From assembly GCA_905116865.2 (NCBI GenBank), contig CAJHNH020001584.1, forward strand, positions 15,001-79,000: 64,000 nucleotides of DNA. Direction: 5' to 3'. Below, one piece after another: positions 1 through 11,479 of this stretch. Each line of letters opens with the position of its first letter. Positions within the stretch are counted from its first letter, which is position 1. The stretch is from Candidula unifasciata. Its lineage: Eukaryota; Mollusca; Gastropoda; Stylommatophora; Geomitridae. Position numbers and translations under genes: made by a program. The notes under the pieces were generated by a model. It searched no databases, had not been told where the DNA came from, and saw only the letters and a list, made by a program, of their open reading frames with translations.

Positions 1-1294
1 TCCTCGTTCGTTAATTCGTAGCATGCCCAATGAGTCGCTTTGCAAAAATGCATTGGAGAATTTCAGGAATTCTAGGGCCTTTGTCACAGCCATGACCTCC
101 ATTGTCATGTTGCTAGTGGTAGAAGCAAAGGCTCGGCTGTCATCTTTGAGGACTTTACCTGTAGTTCTAGCAGCAGTGGATGGAATGACGTCCCTCTATG
201 ACGCGGGGATAAGTAGAGTAAAACAGTAAAAGCCACCCAGTTGGACAGGTGTATATCCGTTACATAAATACTCCCCTCTCCTTCCTTCTTCATCTTCTTC
301 TGCACTTAATCCTTTAATGGAGCACAGGCCGCCAGTCAAGTCATACCAGGTGGTCCAATTTTGGGGTTTTTAGACTCAGCTCACCCCCTGCTCGATCCAT
401 CGATCCAGCGATCCATCCATTGATAAGTTTGTCCCCTCCGGCCGTTATCCAAATGTTTACTATACAACCCTGAGGTTACAAAAATTAAAGTTTTGATTTC
501 AGATCGGCAGGGCAATCCCAGACACCTCGTTCAACCTCCAGAGAAGGTTAATTAGGGTGCTATTAACGTCCACACCAGCCAGACAACCAGCAGCTCTGTT
601 TTTGTTTTGGTTACATCTGCCTTTTTTTCTAAGCCCTGGTGGGCGTCGACCCCAAATTGGTAAACACAAACAACCAAGACAGTTCTCATTGTCTTCTGTC
701 AAGTTTAGAACAAACCAGTTCCTCAATCAAGAGAAGTAACTATTAAAATCACATAGTTCGATCAGTGATTACGTACCTTGCTCTTTGTTCTTCATGTGGC
801 CGTGAGGTCACATTCTTTCAGCCGTCTCACCTGAGTGCTTTACGCTTGACTGGCGAACGGTTAAAATGAGTTTAGACGCATTTCCTTCGTCGGTTGTGCC
901 GCTGCAGCTGTTTATTTTTCTTGTTGACATTTGCACTTCGTTACGTCATTGAGATTTTACTGACAGCTCGTTCCGACAACAAACACTTGTAACTCAACTG
1001 TCTCTGGCTGCCTGTTGTAACTTATTCTGGCTGGCTATTGTAACTCTCAAGGTAATAATTATTATCATTTATTATTTTACTCTAATTGTTTCAATCTACC
1101 TGTTTTATTGTGTGTGATATATTAATTGTTATTTGTTTTAACTATGTATGTTTTAAAAAAAAATAGTTTTATCTCCATGTCTTGGTGTAATTCTGTGAGT
1201 CTGTGTTTTACGGTTATATTAATGTCTCTGGTTTTTTTTTTCTAAATATATCTCTGAGCTTTACTGTGGCTATCTATGATGTACTGTAATTCTT
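1..1294. other. Unassigned non-coding DNA
   Basis: Only short ORFs (the longest recognisable run is about 68 codons at 23-229), none with a familiar motif. From about 1170 the text begins to resemble the adjoining 28-bp repeat (GTGTTTTACGG, TGTAATTC), so the right part may be a decayed edge of that array. No exon or mobile element was recognised. Confidence 0.5.
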
Positions 1295-3719
1295 TCTATC
1301 TCTGCGTGTTACTGCAATCCATTATAGCACTATGTTTTACTGCAATCTATAATAGCTCTGAGTGTGTTACTGCAATCTGTTATAGCTCTGTGTGTTACTG
1401 CAATCTGTTATAGCTCTGTGTGTTACTGCAATCTATAATAGCTCTGTGTGTTACTGCAATCTATAATAGCTCTGAGTGTTACTGCAATCTATAATAGCTC
1501 TGTGTGTTACTGCAATGTATTATAGCTCTATGTGTTACTGCAATCTGTTATAGCTCTGAGTGTTACTGCAATCTATAATAGCTCTGTGTGTTACTGCAAT
1601 CTATTATAGCTCTGTGTGTTACTGCAATCTATAATAGCTCTGTGTGTTACTGCAATCTGTTATAGCTCTGTGTGTTACTGCAATCTATTATAGCTCTATG
1701 TGTTACTGCAATCTGTTATAGCTCTGAGTGCTACTGCAATCTATAATAGCTCTGTGTGTTACTGCAATCTATTATAGCTCTGTGTGTTACTGCAATCTAT
1801 AATAGCTCTGTGTGTTACTGCAATCTATAATAGCTCTGTGTGTTACTGCAATCTATTATAGCTCTATGTGTTACTGCAATCTGTTATAGCTCTGTGTGTT
1901 ACTGCAATCTGTTATAGCTCTGTGTGTTACTGCAATCTATTATAGCTCTGTGTGTTACTGCAATCTATAATAGCCCTGTGTGTTACAGCAATCTATTATA
2001 GCTCTGTGTGTTGCTGCAATATATTATAGCTCTGTGTGTTACTGCAATCTATTACAGCTCTGTGTGTTACTGCAATCTATTATAGCTCTGTGTGTTACTG
2101 CAATCTATTATAGCTCTGTGTGTTACTGCAATCTATTATAGCTCTGTGCGTTACTGTAATCTGTTATAGCTCTGTGTGTTACTGCAATCTATTATAGCTC
2201 TGTGTGTTACTGCAATCTATTATAGCTCTTTGTGTTACTGCAATCTATTTTAGCTATGTGTGTTACTGCAATCTATTATAGCTCTGTGTGTTACTGCAAT
2301 ATATTATAGCTATGTGTGTTACTGCAATCTATTATAGCTCTGTGTGTTACTGCAATCTATTATAGCTCTGTGTGTTACTGCAATCTATTATAGCTCTGTG
2401 TGTTACTGCAATCTATTATAGCTCTGTGTGTTACTGCAATCTATTATAGCTCTGTGTGTTTCTGCAATCTATTATAGCTCTGTGTTCTACTGCAATATAT
2501 TATAGCTCTGTGTGTTACTGCAATCTATTATAGCTCTGTGTGTTGCTGCAATCTTTTATAGCTCTGTGTGTTACTGCAATCTATTATAGCTCTGTGTGTT
2601 ACTGCAATCTATTATAGCTCTGTGTGTTACTGCAATCTATTATAGCTCTGTGTGTTACTGCAATCTATTATAGCTCTGTGTGTTACTGCAATCTATTATA
2701 GCTCTGTGTGTTGCTGCAATCTATTATAGCTCTGTGTGTTACTGCAATCTATTATAGCTCTGAGTGTTGCTGCAATCTATTATAGCTCTGTGTGTTGCTG
2801 CAATCTATTATAGCTCTGTGTGTTGCTGCAATCTATTATAGCTCTGTGTGTTGCTGCAATCTATTATAGCTCTGTGTGTTACTTCAATCTATTATAGCTC
2901 TGTGTGTTGCTGCAATATATTATAGCTCTGTGTGTTGCTGCAATCTATTATAGCTCTGTGTTCTACTGCAATCTATTATAGCTCTATGTGTTACTGCAAT
3001 CTATTATAGCTCTATGTGTTGCTGCAATATATTATAGCTCTGTGTGTTACTGCAATCTATTATAGCTCTGTGTGTTGCTGCAATCTATTATAGCTCTGTG
3101 TGTCACTGTAATCTATTATAGCTCTGTGTGTTACTGCAATCTATTATAGCTCTGTGTGTTACTGCAATCTATTATAGCTCGGTGTTTTACTGCAATCTGT
3201 TATAGCTCTGTGTGTTGCTGCAATCTATTATAGCTATGTGTGTTTTTGCAATCTATTATAGCTCTGTGTGTTGCTGCAATATATTATAGCTCTGTGTGTT
3301 ACTGCAATGTATTATAGCTCTGTGTGTTACTGCAATCTATTATAGCTCTGTGTGTTACTGCAATCTATTATAGCTCTGAGTGTTACTGCAATCTATTATA
3401 GCTCTGTGTTCTACTGCAATATATTATAGCTCTGTGTGTTACTGCAATCTATTATAGCTATGTGTGTTACTGCAATGTATTATAGCTCTGTGTGTTACTG
3501 CAATGTATTATAGCTCTGTGTGTTGCTGCAATATATTATAGCTCTGTGTGTTGCTGCAATATATTATAGCTCTGTGTGTTACTGCAATGTATTATAGCCC
3601 TGTGTGTTGCTGCAATCTATTATAGCTCTGTGTGATGCTGCAATATATTATAGCTCTGTGTGTTACTGCAATGTATTATAGCTCTGTGTGTTACTGCAAT
3701 GTATTATAGCTCTGTGTTT
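1295..3719. repeat. 28-bp minisatellite, about 86 copies
   Basis: A head-to-tail array of a 28-bp unit whose core reads GTTACTGCAATCTATTATAG followed by CTCTGTGT. The period is seen directly, for example successive CTATTATAGC starts 28 bp apart near 2581. Variants are regional. The left third is rich in CTATAATAGC and CTGTTATAGC types, the centre (about 2040-2700) is nearly homogeneous, and the right third is rich in TTGCTGC, ATATATT and ATGTATT types. This pattern suggests local expansion of variant blocks. The array ends abruptly at a T-run at 3717. Confidence 0.97.
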
Positions 3720-4245
3720 TTTTTTTACACATTATGCATTTCCTTATGCACTCAGTCTTTACATGCACCGGCCACTCGGAGGTACCTCAACTGACTGTTG
3801 ACATGAGAGGTTGGTTGTAGTATCTCGTGTCTTCCTCAAAAAGACGGAAGAGAAGTGCTTCACCACGCTTAACTTCCAGATCACGCAATCATGTTAGCGT
3901 AACAGAGCCAACATTACTCCCCCCCCCCCCCCACCCCCAACCCAACCCAGTTACTGTACTTCTGTCTATCTCTGCGTCACAGTGGCCCAGCCGTTGTGAC
4001 GCGCTCTAACAGTTGTTTGCTCCTTCCTTACAATGTCTTGCCCAGTTCGAGAAGGCGAAAGGGCGATGGCTTTCCTGTCAGCGATGTTCGGGGTTTCTAT
4101 TAGTATTGAGGCAGGTAAACAAAATGTTTATGTCTCCAAGCTCATCCCAGATGAAACATGAGTACTGGAAATATCCACGAAAGTCAAGGCGGCTATAATG
4201 GTATAGCCGCCTTGACTTCCATGAATAGCGACAATACTGCTACTG

Positions 4246-4280
<35 letters not shown>

Positions 4281-5021
4281 ACTACTACTACTACTACTAC
4301 TACGACTTCTTCTTTTTTCTTCTTCTTTTTCTGATGCTGCTTCTTCTGTATTTAAAAGCGTGCTATACATGTTGTGTTGTAGCTTACAGTCAGGCTACGA
4401 TATGTGCCCTTTTAAGCTGAACACATCTGATTTCAGCACTCTTTTTATTATTTGCCTCTTACGACATAAATGATAGAGGTCAGTCAGTTCATTCTTTATT
4501 TCCACCCAAGAAGGGGTCTCTGGAACACATTCAGCGAATGTTGATGGGAAAGGCTGTTCTGAGATCTTGAGATCATGTCAGCAACTGAACTGACACTTCA
4601 TGTCCTACATCCGAAGATAATGATACATATAAACGCCCATGATGACGATGATGACAACGATGATGACGATGATGACAACGATGATGATGATGAAGATGAT
4701 GACGATCTCAAGTGTTCTTGAATGTCTAATTCCTGACTCGTTGTTAGAAAATGTGCGGCGGAGGTGGTACCAACCACCACTCGAGCGCCCGTGCCCGCCC
4801 AGCCCGCCGACGTGAGAGAATGTGGGAGAGACCTGTCAGTCAATCACCCTCTGCGACTTTTATATCTGTTGTCGGCTTTTTCGGACTAACATCCTTACTT
4901 CCAGCAGTTTGTCCTGGAGCTCTTGGTTTCGGTCTAACAAGTCTTTATTCTAAGGACAGGACGAACGAACAAACAGAGGGACGTGGACAGACACACCACA
5001 TACACATCAAACATACTAAAA
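3720..5021. other. Unassigned DNA with two short microsatellites
   Basis: Holds a compound CTG/CTA trinucleotide run (about 4228-4302) followed by TTC-rich sequence, and an imperfect GAT/GAC run (about 4637-4706). A C-run lies near 3920. Ser-rich minus-strand frames come from the trinucleotides. No gene was recognised; an open plus-strand frame at 4751-5146 runs into the SINE and looks fortuitous. Confidence 0.5.
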
Positions 5022-5262
5022 AGTTAGTTGCGTATCCTTTACAGGAACGTTGCAGAACCAACCCCAGCCTCTGGCTGTTGTGTGGTTTCTCTAGGCAAGT
5101 TACATCCAGTAGCTTGCCATTGCCCCTGGACGGTCGGCTTTCTTGATACCACTGTCGAAACCAACGCAAGGCGCATTTCTCGCAGCTGGGATCGAACCTT
5201 GCAACCCGGCATTACGAAGCGAAGCGTTCGCATCGACTTAGACACAGAGCCGACCATCAAAC
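5022..5262 (-). mobile_element. tRNA-derived SINE, copy 1
   Basis: Read on the minus strand, the element begins with a tRNA-like head carrying a good B box (GGTTCGATCCC) and ends with a conserved tail of the type GGTTGGTTCTGCAACG, then CCTGTAAAGG. The same head and tail occur at 27488-27732 (minus), and the tail alone at 26478-26545 (plus), so this is a dispersed family. It carries no ORF and would depend on a LINE for movement. The exact 5' end is uncertain. Confidence 0.8.
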
Positions 5263-5294
5263 GTACAGGGGGGGGGGGAGTATCAGAACGGGAG

Positions 5295-5735
5295 AGAATC
5301 CTGGAGAGTGAGAGAGAGAGAGAGACTGGAGATTAGGAATATGTGTAGTTGTGTGTGTGTTTGAGTGTGTTTAATTATGTGCCAGAGAGAGGGAGAGAGT
5401 AGGAAATCGGAGATTCAGGAAGGGAGGAAGGTGACTGAAAGAGAAAGTGTACAAAGGACTATGGTGTAGTCAAATTGGGGTGAGTGAGAGAGAAAGAGAG
5501 AGAGATAGAGAGAGAGACTCTAAGAGAAAGAGAGACTCTAAGAGAAAGGTACGAGAGAATCTGGAATAGGCAAAATGGGGGAATGAGAGATAGTGTGTGT
5601 GTGTGTGAGAGAGAGAGAGTGTGTGTGTGAGTGTGTGTGGGTGGGTGGGTGGGTGCGTGCGTGCGTGCATGAGTGCGCGCGCGAGGGCGTGCTAGTGTGT
5701 GTGTGTGTGTGTGTAACAGAGAGGGAAAGAGACAG
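5295..5735. repeat. GA/GT-rich microsatellite cluster
   Basis: Alternating tracts of (GA)n and (GT)n with a short GTGG/GTGC part near 5640-5670. Long frames such as the His/Thr-rich and Ser/Leu-rich minus-strand ORFs are artefacts of this composition. Confidence 0.9.
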
Positions 5736-5739
5736 AAAA

Positions 5740-6299
5740 TAGGCCAAAGGAATGAATGTTAGACGGAGAAGATGTATTTTACATATTTGCTGTTGAATAA
5801 ATAGCTAGAGAATGAACTTTTGCATTAGCAAGATTAAGGAATAAAATGTAAACATGTTGACTACATCTACATATAGTTACAGGAAATACGGTCACATCAG
5901 TTGCCATCTTAACATCAGAGATCAGAGTCAGATCAATCTCCTCCTTCTCGGTCTCTGACCACCGTCTCTAACATCCTCTTTCTCAACCACTTTCCATCTA
6001 ATCCTCCCTATAGTCAACTGTCTCCCTCTGGGACGAATCCCCAATGTCTAGAAAATCAAGCAAACAGACAAAGAACTTGAGAAATCTGCACACAGACAGA
6101 AATCCAGCCCAGTAAAAGGTTTTTAATTACGTCTGGATTGAAACATTGGTTATCTACAATGCTGACTAATTCCTTCATCGCTGTAAAGCTGGCGTCCTGA
6201 TACCGGCTCCAAATGCATCAGTCCACATCTTCATCTATCGACTACTTCGCATTCAAAACAGGCTAAACAGGTCGTGGAAGGCCACTTCTTTATTATTAC

Positions 6300-6339
<40 letters not shown>

Positions 6340-6358
6340 ATTATTATTGTTATTGTTA

Positions 6359-6406
<48 letters not shown>

Positions 6407-6886
6407 GCGATAAAGATCAAGTGAATATAATAATACATTTAAAATAATTAACATGAAATGTAGAAATACAAACTAAACAAGAGAACGTTGATACGCCTTC
6501 GGGAACTCTTAACCCTTTTTTTAAAGGTGTGTGGGGAGGGGGGGGGTGCGCCCCCAATGCAGATATTCCCCAAGGTTTCGACACTTATGCCCTTACTTGT
6601 TTTCTAGCAAATATTCTCTGTTAAATTACTCTCGAACAATCTTATCTCTGTACAGAAAAGTGCTATTAACACATTCTCTGCGGCAGCTAATTCCCCCACC
6701 TGTTTTATGGAAATCATTTGTAATTGTAACAGGAAAAGGGGCGGGAGGGGGGGGGGGGGGTATTGTAGAACGACTGTCTGTGAGAGAAGATCTAAGTGTA
6801 AATAGATTGCACCATTAGCACATCTACAGATGGAGAAGAATGGTTTATTTTTGGATACAGACTCGCAACCTCTTCTCCGTCTAGGG
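5740..6886. other. Unassigned DNA with ATT microsatellite
   Basis: Contains an (ATT)n run at about 6290-6405 with two interruptions, and G-runs near 6540 and 6745. No coding exon or known element was recognised outside the microsatellite. Confidence 0.5.
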
Positions 6887-7426
6887 CAGGGGTTTCCAAC
6901 ATTTTTCAGGTGGCACCCCCTCACTCACGCTACCCCACCGCCCCCTAGTATGCGGCACAACCCTTACTGCTATCCACCCTCACAAGTAGAGAGTAAGACT
7001 ACCCCCCACCCCCTTTCCCCCCTTGTCTTCTCAATATAATAAAATGTGGTTTTAAAAAAAAATGAGGAAAAAAGAAATCACAAGTAGTATTCGCAAGAAC
7101 TTAGAGAAAAATGTCATCTTACATGAAAGTGTCTAATAACAAAAAAAACAATCAGCAATAATCAGTAAGTGAATGTCCAAATACCAACATCGATGTTTGA
7201 CACTGTTTGTCCACATGATATCTGCTAGTCTGGTTTGAGCTGAACAAGACAACGGGGATTACTCTCTGCATCAATCTGCCAACGTTTTCATGTCTGTTAA
7301 AGCATCAACACCCGGATTATTACAAGTACAAATGCACTCAATTTCACAACTTCTCTACGCCCCTTCTCCCTTTTAAAACTTCCTGATTCCCCCTAGAGGG
7401 GCGCGCCTCCCAGTTGAAAACCCCTG
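6887..7426. mobile_element. Non-autonomous hAT transposon, 540 bp
   Basis: The left end is CAGGGGTTTCCAAC (6887) and the right end GTTGAAAACCCCTG (7426), inverted with one mismatch. The flanks are an 8-bp target site duplication with one mismatch: GTCTAGGG at 6879-6886 and GTCTAGGA at 7427-7434. A CAGRG-type terminus with an 8-bp duplication is diagnostic of the hAT superfamily. There is no transposase ORF, so it is a MITE-like deletion derivative moved in trans. C-rich blocks follow the left end and a GC-rich block precedes the right end, as in many hAT subterminal regions. Confidence 0.88.
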
Positions 7427-8019
7427 GTCTAGGACGACGTCTGCTATTCTCCTGAAGCGAGTTTCTAGCCATTTAATAGTTGGGATCGGCTATAGATGGC
7501 AACAGTTACCTGGCTGCGAGCAAGACACAGATGGTATTTCACTGATCACTGCCCTGCGGGAGTGAGTACTGTTGGGAACTGTACTTAAACTGTACTTACT
7601 ATATCTCATACACCGACTTGGAGAGACTGTGTAATCTGTGTTCATCTTTGGCGTGGTGTCATTTGGAAGCCAGAGATAAATGGTTGGATGAACGGATAAG
7701 TGCGACTATGCGGCGTATACCAAGCCTGAGATCCCATGTGTCAACGGCTTCGGACAGAACGGCGTGCGTAGATGAAAAGTGACCCAAAACTTTAATGTTA
7801 TGACAGGACAGGCCAGGCCCTTAGCCTTGGCTGGGAGCTAGGCCGTTAGCCTTGGCTGGGAGCTAGACCTTTAGCCTTGGCTGGCATTTGGGAGCTGGGC
7901 CCTTAGCCCTGGCTGGCAGCTGGGCCCTTAGCCTTGGCTGGCAGCTGGTCTGGGATGGAAGCTCTGAGAGCTGGACAAATAAACCACTTCTTCTTCTTCT
8001 TTAGGTCCTTTTTTACCGT
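7427..8019. other. Unassigned DNA with short 26-bp repeat
   Basis: At about 7806-7955 there are five imperfect direct repeats built on TTAGCCTTGGCTGG followed by GAGCTAG or CAGCTGG. A short TTC run (7985-8000) adjoins the LINE fragment that follows. The rest shows nothing recognisable. Confidence 0.6.
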
Positions 8020-8335
8020 TTCGTGTGTCAAGGGAGATATAAGGTCCTGCTTCGTGCTCTTCTGGCTGCTTTCACCATAGACACATCGTGGTGCTGTAGA
8101 GTTTTTGAGATATTATCTTCCCCCGTTGTTCTTGGTCTACCTCTTGCTCTACGTCCCTTTCCTCTTTTCGTATATGGCGTCTATGGTACAGCATCGGAAG
8201 GCATTCTCTCCAGGTCGGCAAACCATTTGATTTGATGTCTTTGTGTGAAATTTAGAATTGGTTGTGCCGACTTTTTCTCGTATGACCTCATTCCTGACTT
8301 GATCTCTTCTGGTCACTTCTACAATCCTTCTTGGA
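8020..8335 (-). mobile_element. Decayed LINE 3' fragment
   Basis: On the minus strand one frame reads a basic segment with RARGRPRTT. This matches the GRP-rich region near the C-terminus of RTE-like LINE ORF2 proteins (compare RGRPRRRW at 33.9-34.1 kb and KQGRPKTTW at 17.3 kb). The reading frame is broken and no RT domain remains. It directly abuts the first copy of a 160-bp duplicated segment. Confidence 0.55.
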
Positions 8336-8492
8336 TGTAAGCACGGCTGTTCGGATTCAGCAACTTCTGCAGTATTCTTTGTTCCCAGTTTATTAGTGTT
8401 AGCTTTCCTCTGGAGTCAACAAAGCGAGCCGGTGGAGGGATCAAACTGCATGAGCTACACATGGTATCTACAATACAGGCCGCCATGTATGT
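8332..8492. repeat. Direct duplication, copy A (about 160 bp)
   Basis: This segment, starting GGATGTAAGCACGGC and ending ACAGGCCGCCATGT, is repeated nearly identically at 8793-8952. The space between the copies contains degenerate 19-mer repeats and a short unrelated stretch, so the duplication brackets the seed of the large array that follows. Confidence 0.93.
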
Positions 8493-8544
8493 GATGTTTC
8501 TTTGTGCTGATTGGAATTGTCTTGTCTGTAAGAAGCAGGCTAGC

Positions 8545-8700
8545 TGTCATTACTGTCTGTATGTGTCACTAGCTGTATGTGTCACTACTGTCTGAATGTG
8601 TCAATACTGTCTTCATGTGGTCACTACTGTTTGAATGTGTCACTACTGTCTGTAGTAAAAGTACTGTCAAAGATGTCAATACTAACTGTGTTCAATACTA
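8545..8700. repeat. Degenerate seed copies of the 19-bp repeat
   Basis: Scattered units of the TGTCTGTATGTGTCACTAC type lie about 400 bp before the main array, with deletions and substitutions (TGTCTGAATG, CTGTCTTCATG). They look like older copies of the same minisatellite. Confidence 0.75.
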
Positions 8701-8792
8701 TGTGCGATCTAATGCTGTATTGAAATGTTGCTTCTTTCTTTCTAATGACATTACTTTTGTCTTTTCCATGTTGATTATCATATTATTTCGTT

Positions 8793-8952
8793 CCATGGAT
8801 GTAAGCACGGCTGTTCGGATTCAGCAACTTCTGCAGTATTCTTTGTTCCCAGTTTAGTGGTGTTAGCTTTCCTCTGGAGTCAACAAAGCGAGAAGGTGGA
8901 GGGATCAAACTGCATGAGCTACACATGGTATCTACAATACAGGCCGCCATGT
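8793..8952. repeat. Direct duplication, copy B (about 160 bp)
   Basis: Second copy of the segment at 8332-8492, in the same orientation about 461 bp downstream. Small differences (AGTTTAGTGG versus AGTTTATTAG; GCGAGAAGG versus GCGAGCCGG) show the copies are not an assembly echo. Confidence 0.93.
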
Positions 8953-9084
8953 TATGTGTGTGCGTTGAGGAGAACAACATGGACTGGGAAGACGGTAAAG
9001 TAGCAATGAATCAACGAAATGAGTTTTTTCAGAAAGAACCGTCAAACAACTTCACTCTTGTCTCTAAAGACAGCAATCACTGTC

Positions 9085-11157
9085 ATTACTGACTGTATGT
9101 GTCACTACTGTCTGTATGGTGTCACTACTGTCTGTATGTGTCATTACTGTCTGTATGTGTCATTACTGTCTGTATGTGTCATTACTGTCTGTATGTGTCA
9201 CTACTGTCTGTATGGTGTCACTACTGTCTGTATGTGTCATTACTGTCTGTATGTGTCATTACTGTCTGTATGTGTCACTACTGTCTGTATGGTGTCACTA
9301 CTGTCTGTATGTGTCATTACTGTCTGTATGTGTCACTACTGTCTGTATGTGTCATTACTGTCTGTATGTGTCACTACTGTCTGTATGTGTCATTACTGTC
9401 TGTATGTGTCACTACTGTCTGTATGTGTCACTACTGTCTGTATGTGTCACTACTGTCTGTATGTGTCACTACTGTCTGTATGTGTCACTACTGTCTGTAT
9501 GTGTCACTACTGTCTGTATGTGTCACTACTGTCTGTATGTGTCACTACTATCTGTATGTGTCACTACTATCTGTATGTGTTACTACTATCTGTATGTGTC
9601 ACTACTGTCTGTATGTGTCACTACTGTCTGTATGTGTCACTACTGTCTGTATGTGTCACTACTGTCTGTATGTGTCACTACTGTCTGTATGTGTCACTAC
9701 TGTCTGTATGTGTCACTACTAACTGCATGTGTCACTACTAACTGCATGTGTCACTACTATCTGAATGTGTCACTACTGTCTGTATGTGTCACTACTGTCT
9801 GTATGTGTCACTACTGTCTGTATGTGTCACTACTATCTGTATGTGTCACTACTGTCTGTATGTGTCACTACTGTCTGTATGTGTCACTACTATCTGTATG
9901 TGTCACTACTGTCTGTTACTACTGTCTGTATGTGTCACTACTGTCTGTATGTGTTACTACTGTCTGTATGTGTCACTACTATCTGTATGTGTCACTACTA
10001 TCTGTATGTGTCACTACTGTCTGTATGTGTCACTACTATCTGTATGTGTCACTACTAACTGCATGTGTCACTACTATCTGAATGTGTCTACTACTGTCTG
10101 TATGTGTCACTACTGTCTGCATGTGTCACTACTATCTGAATGTGTCACTACTGTCTGTATGTGTCACTACTGTCTGAATGTGTCACTACTAACTGAATGT
10201 GTCACTACTGTCTGTATGTGTCACTACTGTCTGTATGTGTCACTACTGTCTGTATGTGTCACTACTATCTGCATGTGTCACTACTGTCTGCATGTGTCAC
10301 TACTGTCTGTATGTGTCACTACTATCTGTATGTGTCACTACTGTCTGTATGTGTCACTACTGTCTGTATGTGTCACTACTAACTGAATGTGTCACTACTG
10401 TCTGTATGTGTCACTACTGTCTGTATGTGTCACTACTAACTGAATGTGTCACTACTGTCTGTATGTGTCACTACTGTCTGTATGTGTCACTACTAACTGA
10501 ATGTGTCACTACTGTCTGTATGTGTCACTACTGTCTGTATGTGTCACTACTGTCTGTATGTGTCACTACTGTCTGTATGTGTCACTACTGTCTGTATGTG
10601 TCACTACTGTCTGTATGTGTCACTACTGTCTGTATGTGTCACTACTGTCTGTATGTGTCACTACTGTCTGTATGTGTCACTACTGTCTGTATGTGTCACT
10701 ACTGTCTGTATGTGTCATGTGTACTACTGTCTGTATGTGTTACTACACTACTGTCTGTCTGTATGTGTCACTACTGTCTGTATGTGTCTACTACTAACTA
10801 CTGAATGTGTGTCACTACTGTCTGTATGTGTTACTACTGTCTGTATGTGTCACTACTGTCTGTATGTGTCACTACTGTCTGTATGTGTTACTACTGTCTG
10901 TATGTGTCACTACTGTCTGTATGTGTCACTACTGTCTGTATGTGTCACTACTGTCTGTATGTGTCACTACTGTCTGTATGTGTCACTACTGTCTGTATGT
11001 GTCAGTACTGTCTGTATGTGTCACTACTGTCTGTATGTGTCACTACTGTCTGTATGTGTCAGTACTGTCTGTATGTGTCACTACTGTCTGTATGTGTCAG
11101 TACTGTCTGTATGTGTCACTACTGTCTGTATGTGTCACTACTGTCTGTATGTGTCAT
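9085..11157. repeat. 19-bp minisatellite, about 108 copies
   Basis: Tandem units of TACTGTCTGTATGTGTCAC. Because 19 is not a multiple of 3, the same Cys/Tyr/Leu-rich peptide appears in all three plus frames as overlapping ORFs of up to 321 codons; these are not genes. Variant units form blocks: TCATTAC types on the left, CTACTATCTG and CTACTAACTG in the centre, CAGTACTG types at the right end. Confidence 0.97.
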
Positions 11158-11239
11158 TCTTTAGGCCGGTGTAGACATGAGGTAGTCAGCCCGATGGATT
11201 TAGGGATGCACAGCAATTGCTTTCGCCCCGGACTGTAGT

Positions 11240-11478
11240 CACAGGCAATAGTCAACAAACATGGATGCCTTGTTTTTGATGGTACACTCAGTCACACTGT
11301 TGTTGGGTTCAACAAACATGGATGTCTTGTTCTTGATGGTGCACTCAATCATTCTGTTGTTGGGTTCAACAAACATGGATGGCTTGTTCTTGATGGTGCA
11401 CTCAATCATTCTGTTGTTGGGTTCAACAAACATGGATGCCTTGTTCTTGATGGTGCACTCAGACATACTGTTGTTGGG
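11240..11478. repeat. 57-bp minisatellite, 4 copies
   Basis: Four units starting CAACAAACATGGATG and ending TGTTGTTGGGTT. The 57-bp length is a multiple of 3, so open frames of about 75 codons exist on both strands. No similarity to a known protein was recognised. Confidence 0.93.
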
Positions 11479-11479
11479 G

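Noticed and set aside
9019..11238. Overlapping Cys/Tyr/Leu-rich ORFs of up to 321 codons
   Set aside because: They are translations of the 19-bp array in all three frames. The period is not a multiple of 3, so the same peptide recurs in each frame without selection.
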